DNA of 64,000 nucleotides from JBGQOG01 sp052113705 (lineage in GTDB: Bacteria > Pseudomonadota > Alphaproteobacteria > Rhodobacterales > Rhodobacteraceae). The notes under the pieces were generated by a model, which saw only the letters and a list, made by a program, of their open reading frames with translations, was not told the origin of the DNA and made no database searches. Below, in pieces: positions 23,923 through 30,820 of this stretch (position 1 is its first letter; each line of letters opens with the position of its first letter). The position numbers and the translations under genes were made by a program. The DNA is taken from assembly GCF_052113705.1 (NCBI RefSeq), contig NZ_JBGQOG010000015.1, positions 1 to 64,000 on the forward strand, in the 5' to 3' direction.

Positions 23923-24413
23923 TTGCGCAGCTTATCCTCCAGCGCGGCCTTCACCGACGCCGGAACGAATTTGCTGACATCCCCCCCGAGGCGACAGATC
24001 TCTTTCACCAGTTTCGAGGCAATCGCCTGGTTTTTCGCATCCGCCATCAGGAAGGCCGTCTCGATCGAGGCATCCAGCGAGCGGTTCATGCCGACCATCT
24101 GGAATTCATATTCAAAATCCGCCACCGCGCGCAGGCCGCGGATGATCACCCCTGCCCCCACATCGCGGGCGCAGTCGATCAGCAGGTTTTCAAACGGATG
24201 CACGACGATCTCGCCACCGGTTTTCGCAATGATCCCCGCACATTCCGCCTCGATCATCGCCACCCGTTCTTCCAGGCTGAACAAGGGGCCCTTGTCGCGG
24301 TTGATCGCCACGCCAATCACCAGCCGGTCGACGAGCACCATCGCGCGGCGGATGATGTCCAGATGGCCCTGCGTCACCGGATCAAAAGTTCCGGGATAAA
24401 GTCCGATGCGCAT
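23919..24413 (-). CDS. coaD: Phosphopantetheine adenylyltransferase
   Basis: A 164-residue cytosolic enzyme that transfers AMP from ATP to 4'-phosphopantetheine in coenzyme A synthesis. It has the nucleotidyltransferase motif GLYPGTFDPVTQGHLDII, the substrate-binding IIRGLRAVADFEYEFQM and the ATP-loop ISSR-type variant near the C-terminus (EICRLGGDVSKFVPASV). Length is normal. It is translationally coupled to the downstream Imm27-like gene. Confidence 0.96.
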   Translation of the reverse strand: MRIGLYPGTFDPVTQGHLDIIRRAMVLVDRLVIGVAINRDKGPLFSLEERVAMIEAECAGIIAKTGGEIVVHPFENLLIDCARDVGAGVIIRGLRAVADFEYEFQMVGMNRSLDASIETAFLMADAKNQAIASKLVKEICRLGGDVSKFVPASVKAALEDKLRK

Positions 24414-24674
24414 GTTTCCTCCTGAACCGGCACGCCGTTTCCATCACGCAACATTATTGTGCAACTGAATGCAAGGCCGCGACGCTGCATTGCGGCGAAT
24501 TGCCGGTCCGAATGCTAGGATCGGGGTAAAAAAGCCAATGTTTGTCGGTGGCCCGTGCCTGTGTCCCCAGATCAGCCGGGCCCGAGTCGCAGCCGCTTCC
24601 GGCGCCATCCGCAGGGGATCAGAACGCGTCCCATCCGCGCTTGGGGGGCCGCAGAAACGGCCCCCTCCCGGGCC

Positions 24675-25109
24675 TCAGGCCCCCATGATCATCCCGGTCA
24701 GGGCTTCGCGCTCCATCGCCAGTTCCGACAGCCGCGCCTTGACCACATCGCCGATGGAGATCAGGCCGATCATCTCATCGCCCTCAACCACCGGCATGTG
24801 GCGGAAACGCCCTTCGGTCATCCGCGACATCACCTCATCCGCCGTGTCGCCGCGCGCGCAGCAGACCAGCGTCCGGGTCATGATCGTCTCCACCGCATCC
24901 ACGAGGCAACCGGCACCGCGCTTGCCAAGTTCGCGCACGATGTCACGCTCCGAGATGATCCCCAGCGCATGCACACCATCGGTCGAAACGACCACCGCAC
25001 CGAAACGGCGGGCTGACAGCAGTTCCGCCACCGACTGAATGGTCACCTCCGGTGCCACGGTCACCACACCATCGTCGGATTTCATTTTGAGAATCTGTTG
25101 AACCTGCAT
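24675..25109 (-). CDS. Tandem CBS-domain protein
   Basis: A 144-residue protein from ATG 25109, which has AAAGGAGGGG upstream. Two CBS domains are visible, at about 12-65 (GIISERDIVRELGKRGAG) and 75-130 (HMPVVEGDEMIGLISIGDVV), forming one Bateman module with no catalytic partner. Stand-alone CBS pairs bind adenine nucleotides and sense energy state. It follows the LysR gene in the same direction. Confidence 0.87.
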   Translation of the reverse strand: MQVQQILKMKSDDGVVTVAPEVTIQSVAELLSARRFGAVVVSTDGVHALGIISERDIVRELGKRGAGCLVDAVETIMTRTLVCCARGDTADEVMSRMTEGRFRHMPVVEGDEMIGLISIGDVVKARLSELAMEREALTGMIMGA

Positions 25110-25144
25110 CGCAACCCCTCCTTTGCTTCGCTGTCCCCCCAGCG

Positions 25145-26080
25145 TCACGCCGGAGGGGTGCCCGTGTCAAGCACAACAATGGGTTGTGCCGCCAGCGCCT
25201 CCAGCCGCGCCACCTCGCGACGGATGCCCTGCGCCAGCGCATCGCCCAGCCGGGTCAGACGTTCGGAGCGGCGGTCATCGGCATGGCGGATCAGCCAGAA
25301 GGCGCGGGTCAGGCTCAGTGCCTCAGGCAAAACCCGCACCAGCCCCGGCACAATCGGCAGCGCGAAATCATGCACGATGCCAAGGCCGCCGCCCGCCCGC
25401 ACCGCCTGCATCTGCACCGAGACGGAGTTTGAGGCGAGGCCCACCGTCTCCACCCCGGTTTCCGCCAGATAATCCAATTCCTTATCGAAAATCATATCGG
25501 CGATATAGCCGATCATCCGATGGCCTTTCAGATCGGCCAGCCCGGTGATCGGCGGATGCCGCGCGAGGTAATCGGCAGAGGCCGCCAGATGCAGGTGATA
25601 CTCGGTCAGCTTTTGCACCATCAGCCGCCCCGTCGCGGGCGGCGACACCGCCACCGCCATATCCGCCTCGCGTTTCGAGAGGTTGAACACCCGGGGCAGC
25701 GCGACGATCTGAATCTCCAGCCCCGGATGCGCATCACAAAGCGCGGCGCAGACCTGCGGCAGCAGGTAATTGGCGCAGCCATCCGGCGCGCCGATCCGGA
25801 GTTGCCCGCTCAACTGCCCCGCCGTCCCCGAGACCGCCTCGCTCGCGCCGGTCATTGCTTGCTCTGCCTGCTCGGCATGCGGCAAGAGCCGCGCCCCCGC
25901 TTCGGTCAGCGCATAGCCCTGCGGTGATTTCACGAACAGCTTGGCGGCCAAAGCCTCCTCCAGCCGCGCCACCCGCCGCCCCACCGTCGCCGCATCCAGC
26001 CGCAAGCTGCGCCCCGCGCCCGAGAGGCTCTCGGCCCGTGCCACCGCCAGAAACACCCGCAGATCATCCCAGTCCGCCAT
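25145..26080 (-). CDS. LysR-family regulator divergent from mmsA
   Basis: A 311-residue regulator from ATG 26080, with AAAGGTGGGGCG upstream. The N-terminal winged helix reads WDDLRVFLAVARAESLSGAG then LRLDAATVGRRVARLEEALA. The substrate-binding domain spans about 90-290. It is divergent from mmsA with two similar dyads between them, so it is probably the activator or repressor of valine catabolism. The effector is unknown. Confidence 0.88.
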   Translation of the reverse strand: MADWDDLRVFLAVARAESLSGAGRSLRLDAATVGRRVARLEEALAAKLFVKSPQGYALTEAGARLLPHAEQAEQAMTGASEAVSGTAGQLSGQLRIGAPDGCANYLLPQVCAALCDAHPGLEIQIVALPRVFNLSKREADMAVAVSPPATGRLMVQKLTEYHLHLAASADYLARHPPITGLADLKGHRMIGYIADMIFDKELDYLAETGVETVGLASNSVSVQMQAVRAGGGLGIVHDFALPIVPGLVRVLPEALSLTRAFWLIRHADDRRSERLTRLGDALAQGIRREVARLEALAAQPIVVLDTGTPPA

Positions 26081-26089
26081 CGCCCCACC

Positions 26090-26147
26090 TTTGCAGAATT
26101 GCAAAACAACTTTGTACATCTGCCGCTTTTCAGCGCAATTTTGCAAG
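26090..26147. promoter_or_regulatory. Paired dyads between lysR and mmsA
   Basis: TTTGCA-GAAT-TGCAAA (26090-26105) is a perfect inverted repeat. AGCGCA-ATTT-TGCAAG (26132-26147) repeats the same N4 layout. Centres are 42 bp apart, which is four helical turns and fits LysR tetramer binding. Confidence 0.65.
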
Positions 26148-26185
26148 CCTATGGTGGCAGCAGAATTTTACTCCGGGAGGATGCG

Positions 26186-27685
26186 ATGAAAGAGATTGGT
26201 CACTGGATCAACGGCAAGATGGTTGCGGGCACGTCGGGCCGCTTTGCCGATGTCTTCAACCCGGCCACGGGCGAAGTGCAGGCGAAACTGGCGCTGGCCA
26301 GCGTGGAAGAGCTGGAATACGCGATCAACGAAGCTGCCAAGGCGCAGGTGAAATGGGCCGCGACCAATCCCCAGCGCCGCGCGCGGGTGATGATGAAATT
26401 CGCCAGCCTGATCAACGAAAACATGGACAAGCTGGCCGAGCTGGTCTCGATCGAGCACGGCAAGACCCTGCCCGACGCCCGCGGCGATGTGCAGCGCGGT
26501 CTGGAAGTGGTCGAGGTCTGTCAGGGCGCGCCCGCCATGCTGAAGGGCGAATATACCGACAACGCCGGTCCGGGCATCGACCTCTACGCGATGCGCCAGC
26601 CCCTGGGCGTGGTGGCGGGGATCACCCCGTTCAACTTCCCGGCAATGATTCCCCTGTGGAAAATGGCCCCCGCCCTCTCCTGCGGCAATGCGATGATCCT
26701 GAAACCGTCGGAGCGCTGCCCCTCGACCTCTCTCCTTCTGGCGGAACTGCTGCAACAGGCGGGCCTGCCGGATGGCGTGCTGCAGGTGATCAACGGTGAC
26801 AAGCTGGCCGTGGACACGCTGATCGACAATGAGACGATTCAGGGCATCGGCTTTGTCGGCTCGACCCCGATTGCGCAATATATCTATGGCCGTGCCGCCA
26901 CCAACGGCAAGCGCGCGCAATGCTTTGGCGGTGCCAAGAACCACATGATCATCATGCCGGATGCCAATCTGGACATGGCCGCCGATGCGCTGATCGGTGC
27001 CGGTTATGGCGCCGCAGGCGAACGCTGCATGGCGATTTCGGTTGCCGTGCCGGTGGGCAAGGAAACCGCCGACCGTCTGATCGCCAAACTGGTGCCGAAA
27101 ATCGAAAAGCTGAAAGTCGGCCCCTATACCGCGGGCGACGACGTGGATTACGGCCCGGTCATCACGCAACAGGCGAAAGACCGCATTCTGGGCCTGATCA
27201 ACTCGGGCGTGGACGAGGGCGCGAAACTGGTCTGCGACGGCCGCGACTTCAAACTGCAGGGTTATGAAAACGGCTACTTCGTCGGCCCGAGCCTGTTTGA
27301 CGAGGTGACCCCGGAGATGGAGATCTACAAACAAGAGATCTTCGGCCCGGTCCTCTCCGTCGTGCGTCAGGACAGCTATGAAGATGCTTTGCAGCTGATC
27401 ATGGACAATGACTATGGCAACGGCACGGCGATCTACACCGCCGATGGCGACACCGCGCGCGATTTCGCCAGCCGGGTCAATGTGGGCATGGTGGGGATCA
27501 ACTTCCCGATCCCGGTGCCGCTGAGCTACTACTCCTTTGGCGGCTGGAAGAAATCGGCCTTCGGCGACCTCAACCAATACGGTCCCGATGCGTTCAAATT
27601 CTACACCAAGACCAAGACCGTCACCGCGCGCTGGTTCTCGGGCATCAAGGATGGTGCGGCGCTGAACTTCAAGGCGATGGACTAA
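26186..27685 (+). CDS. mmsA: Methylmalonate-semialdehyde dehydrogenase (CoA-acylating)
   Basis: A 499-residue enzyme from ATG 26186, with GGGAGG upstream. It converts methylmalonate semialdehyde to propionyl-CoA in valine catabolism. Family features are HWINGKMVAGTSGRFADVFN, GVVAGITPFNFPAMIPLWKM, the Rossmann motif GFVGSTPIAQYIYGR and the catalytic cysteine in GAAGERCMAISVAVPVG. The C-terminus SYYSFGGWKKSAFGDLNQYG is typical. It is followed by a terminator and then a hydroxyisobutyryl-CoA hydrolase gene of the same pathway. Confidence 0.95.
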   Translation: MKEIGHWINGKMVAGTSGRFADVFNPATGEVQAKLALASVEELEYAINEAAKAQVKWAATNPQRRARVMMKFASLINENMDKLAELVSIEHGKTLPDARGDVQRGLEVVEVCQGAPAMLKGEYTDNAGPGIDLYAMRQPLGVVAGITPFNFPAMIPLWKMAPALSCGNAMILKPSERCPSTSLLLAELLQQAGLPDGVLQVINGDKLAVDTLIDNETIQGIGFVGSTPIAQYIYGRAATNGKRAQCFGGAKNHMIIMPDANLDMAADALIGAGYGAAGERCMAISVAVPVGKETADRLIAKLVPKIEKLKVGPYTAGDDVDYGPVITQQAKDRILGLINSGVDEGAKLVCDGRDFKLQGYENGYFVGPSLFDEVTPEMEIYKQEIFGPVLSVVRQDSYEDALQLIMDNDYGNGTAIYTADGDTARDFASRVNVGMVGINFPIPVPLSYYSFGGWKKSAFGDLNQYGPDAFKFYTKTKTVTARWFSGIKDGAALNFKAMD

Positions 27686-27692
27686 GACCATC

Positions 27693-27717
27693 GGGCCGCC
27701 CCTCGGGGCGGCCCTTT
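27693..27717 (+). terminator. Terminator of mmsA
   Basis: GGGCCGCCCC pairs with GGGGCGGCCC across a two-base loop, followed by TTT. It may allow some read-through to the next gene. Confidence 0.7.
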
Positions 27718-27787
27718 GCGATCCGCGGCGCGGGGCCTGCGGGGGAACCGCCCCCCCGGGCCGCGACACCCCAGAACGGAGGGCACC

Positions 27788-28822
27788 ATGGACGTTTCAA
27801 TCCGCACCGAAGGTCAGGCAGGCCGCATCACCCTGACCCGTCCTGCGGCGCTCAATGCGCTCAGCTATGGCATGGTGCAGGCGATTGACGCGGCGTTGGT
27901 CGCATGGGCCGATGATCCGGCCGTGCGGCTGGTGATCATTGACGCCGAGGGGCCGCGCGCCTTTTGCGCCGGGGGCGATGTGGCCGCCGTCTATCACATG
28001 GGGCGGGCGGGCGATGTCGACGGCCCGCGGCATTTCTGGCGCGACGAATACCGGATGAACGCGCGGATTGCCGAATATCCCAAACCGATTGTCGCCTTCA
28101 TGCAGGGATTTGTCATGGGGGGCGGTGTCGGGCTGGGGTGTCATGCACAGCACCGCATCATCGGTGAGAGCACCCAAATGGCCATGCCCGAAACCCTGAT
28201 CGGGCTGATCCCCGATGTGGGCGGCACGCATCTTCTGGCCCGCGCGCCGGGGCGACTGGGCGAATATCTGGGGCTGACCGGGGCGCGGATGGGGCCGGGC
28301 GATGCGCTCGCCGCCGGGTTTGCCGACCATTTTCTGCCGGAGGCGAGTTGGCCTGCGCTGAAGGAGGCGCTGATCCACGGCGGCGATCCTGATGCCCTGA
28401 AAGATGAACATACCGCGGATGCGCCTTTGGCAACCCCGCTGGCGGATGCGCGCGATCAGATTGACGCGCTGTTCTGCGGGGCCGATCTCTCCGGCATTCT
28501 CACTGCGGTATCCGCCGCAACAAGCGATTTTGCCACCGCCACGGCGGCCAGCCTGCGCCGGATGTCCCCGCTGTCGATGGCGGCGACTCTGGCCCTCGTG
28601 CGCGGCGCCCGCGTCGCGGGCACGATCCGCGCAGCGCTGACGCAAGAGTTCAACTTTACCGCCCGCGCCACCCGCAGCAGCGATTTTCTGGAGGGCGTGC
28701 GCGCGCAGCTGATCGACAAGGACCGCCAGCCGAGGTGGCAGCACGCAAGCGGTGCCGAGGTGACCGAAGAGGAGGTTGCAGCGCTGCTGGCGCCCTTGGG
28801 ACCCGAATGGGCGATCTGGTGA
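27788..28822 (+). CDS. 3-hydroxyisobutyryl-CoA hydrolase (enoyl-CoA hydratase family)
   Basis: A 344-residue protein from ATG 27788, with CGGAGGG upstream. It has the crotonase fold: CAGGDVAAVYHMGRAG is the first oxyanion-hole segment and VMGGGVGLGCHAQHRIIGE the second, followed by the catalytic Glu in MPETLIGLIPDVGG. The long C-terminal extension with FNFTARATRSSDFLEGVRA and LIDKDRQPRW is characteristic of HIBYL-CoA hydrolases. With MmsA it belongs to valine degradation; the dehydrogenase (mmsB) between them is not in this window. Confidence 0.9.
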   Translation: MDVSIRTEGQAGRITLTRPAALNALSYGMVQAIDAALVAWADDPAVRLVIIDAEGPRAFCAGGDVAAVYHMGRAGDVDGPRHFWRDEYRMNARIAEYPKPIVAFMQGFVMGGGVGLGCHAQHRIIGESTQMAMPETLIGLIPDVGGTHLLARAPGRLGEYLGLTGARMGPGDALAAGFADHFLPEASWPALKEALIHGGDPDALKDEHTADAPLATPLADARDQIDALFCGADLSGILTAVSAATSDFATATAASLRRMSPLSMAATLALVRGARVAGTIRAALTQEFNFTARATRSSDFLEGVRAQLIDKDRQPRWQHASGAEVTEEEVAALLAPLGPEWAIW

Positions 28823-29042
28823 CCCCGCCCCCCGCAGACAAGGCCGCCTGACCCGCCTGCCCCGCCCCCCCTGCCGCAAGCCCTCCCCCCCTGCCGCAAG
28901 CCCCGCGCCCCTTCGCCCTTGGCCCCGGCATGGGAATCGCCCGCTTCCCATCGCGCAGGCGGGTGAGCCGTTAACGAATGCATGACAGCGCCCGGAATAC
29001 GGGTTAATATTCAATTTCAGGAATGTAACTGGAGTGACTGCC

Positions 29043-29246
29043 ATGCTGAAAACCAATGTCGGCGGCATCGACCGCATTTTGCGCATCGTGATCGGGATCG
29101 CGCTGATCGCCGCTTTCTTTCTGACGACCGGAGGCGCGTTCCACTGGCTCTTGCTGCTCGGGATCATCCCGTTGGTCACCGGATTGATGCGCAGCTGCCC
29201 GCTGTATTCGGTACTGGGGTTGAGCTCTTGCCCGATCCGGCGCTGA
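29043..29246 (+). CDS. DUF2892 small membrane protein
   Basis: A 67-residue protein from ATG 29043, with GGAG eight bases upstream; the GTG at 29034 is a less likely start. It reads MLKTNVGGIDRILRIVIGIA then two hydrophobic helices, ending CPLYSVLGLSSCPIRR. The opening NVGGIDR and the CPLY-x-x-LG-x-x-xC tail are the DUF2892 pattern (YgaP transmembrane type). Function is unknown; the cysteines may matter for sulfur chemistry. Confidence 0.82.
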   Translation: MLKTNVGGIDRILRIVIGIALIAAFFLTTGGAFHWLLLLGIIPLVTGLMRSCPLYSVLGLSSCPIRR

Positions 29247-29389
29247 CGCCCCGCGCTCGGCAAAAAGGCGCGCAGCATCGGCGGATTTTCTCTGCCCGCT
29301 GCGCCGGACGTCTGCCCGCACTCGGAACCCCCGGCGTTTGGCGGTAGTTACCCCTCTGACCATTGCTTCAATGGAAGAGGAGAGGCCCG

Positions 29390-29818
29390 ATGACGCTGAC
29401 TTGCACATATCCCCTGCGCACCGCCCTGCTGGTGATTGGTTTGGCAGCCCTGCCGCTGACCGCCGCTGCCGATGGCCACAAACACAAAAAGGGCGGTCGT
29501 GACAGCCATCACGCTGCCGCCGGGTATTGGGGCTGCCCCCCGGGGTTGGCCAAGAAATCCCCGTCCTGTGTGCCGCCGGGCCTTGCCCGCAAGGCAGACC
29601 GCAGAGAGCGCCACCGCGATGACCATCACCGCGCCTATTACATCGGCGAGAGGGTGGAGGATGGCTATTATGTGATCCGCGACCCGCGCCGGTACGGTCT
29701 GGGGTACCCGGCAGACGGCAGCCGCTATGTCATCAGCAACGGCCAGCTGTTGCAGGTGAATTCAGATACGATGAAGGTGATCAATCTGGTGCGGGCGGTC
29801 GATGCGATCCTTGATTGA
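29390..29818 (+). CDS. Secreted RcnB-like protein
   Basis: A 142-residue protein from ATG 29390, with GAGGAGAGG upstream. The signal peptide is MTLTCTYPLRTALLVIGLAA, cleaved near AAADG. A His/Lys-rich stretch (GHKHKKGGRDSHH) and two CPPGL/VPPGL-type motifs follow. The C-terminal domain (YGLGYPADGSRYVISNGQLL) is an RcnB-like beta module. RcnB is a periplasmic protein of nickel/cobalt homeostasis. It is next to a longer paralogue-like gene. Confidence 0.68.
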   Translation: MTLTCTYPLRTALLVIGLAALPLTAAADGHKHKKGGRDSHHAAAGYWGCPPGLAKKSPSCVPPGLARKADRRERHRDDHHRAYYIGERVEDGYYVIRDPRRYGLGYPADGSRYVISNGQLLQVNSDTMKVINLVRAVDAILD

Positions 29819-29885
29819 CAACATCGCCAGATAAAATCGCCAGGCGGTAAAAATCTCGGGAACCATTTCCCATCCGGGGCGTTGC

Positions 29886-30671
29886 ATGGCTGTTCCCTAT
29901 GCTCAACCGCCGCGCCCCGGCCCCAGCCTCAGGCAGATCATGTCCCCATTCTGGCACCCACCGATCTGGCACCCACCGACCGATGCACCGCAGGCTGTCT
30001 GGCCAGTAGCGGTGCGGCGGCTGGGGATTGGCTTGGGCTGCGCCGCGCTGGTGGCTCTCGCAGGGCCCGCCACGGCGGAAATCGCCTTTGCCCGGATGGA
30101 CAAACTGGTTCCCGCCCCGGCGACGCAGTCCCCCGGAGAGGTTTTCGGCAGCGCGCCACCGGTAAGCCCGGCGGTCCCGCAGCCCGCTGGAAATGCGACG
30201 ATGGCGTCAAAAGCCGCCGCCGCCGCCGCCGCGGTCACCGCCGCCGTCAACGGCCCGCGGCCAGAGACAGCCGAGGGGGCAGCCGGACCGGATGACGGAC
30301 CGCTCGGTGTTTCCGCGGGCGAGATACAGGTCGGGCTGCCGGACGGTGCCTTGACCGCATCCACAGCCCCGCTTGCCGCGCCCGCCGCTGCCGCGCCGGA
30401 ATGCCGTGATACCGCCAGTGGCGCGCGCTTTTGCGCGGTGCCTATGGACCGCCTTGAGGGCCGCGCCGCCGGGTGGCAACGCGTGGCGCCGCCCCCTCCG
30501 GCCTATGCCGTTGGCGCGGCTTTCCCCATCTATGACCACAACATGCTGATCGACCCGACGCGCTATGGCCTGCCCCCGGTCACCGGCCCGTGGCGGTATT
30601 ACAAAACCGACACCGGCACCTACCGCGTCAGTGCCAGCGATGGCACGGTGCTGGAAGTCATGCCGCGCTGA
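29886..30671 (+). CDS. Secreted low-complexity protein with an RcnB-like C-terminus
   Basis: A 261-residue protein. A hydrophobic export segment lies at about residues 45-64 (LGIGLGCAALVALAGPATAE). A long Ala/Pro-rich linker follows. The last 60 residues (IDPTRYGLPPVTGPWRYYKT then TYRVSASDGTVLEVMPR) match the end domain of the preceding gene: RYGLP, a tyrosine strand and a final VLEV. The start could be 29886 or 29943; a better site would be needed to decide. It is convergent with uvrA. Confidence 0.6.
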   Translation: MAVPYAQPPRPGPSLRQIMSPFWHPPIWHPPTDAPQAVWPVAVRRLGIGLGCAALVALAGPATAEIAFARMDKLVPAPATQSPGEVFGSAPPVSPAVPQPAGNATMASKAAAAAAAVTAAVNGPRPETAEGAAGPDDGPLGVSAGEIQVGLPDGALTASTAPLAAPAAAAPECRDTASGARFCAVPMDRLEGRAAGWQRVAPPPPAYAVGAAFPIYDHNMLIDPTRYGLPPVTGPWRYYKTDTGTYRVSASDGTVLEVMPR

Positions 30672-30820
30672 GGGTGCCGCGATCTGGCGCAGGGCATTGC
30701 CCCGCCCTGCCGCATCCCTGTTCCGGCACACGCCCAGTCGAGCAAGTGCACCTGACACTAAATGCCACCGCCCAAGAGGTGACACGGTGGGGCGATGGCC
30801 TTGCCCCTACCGCCTTCGTG

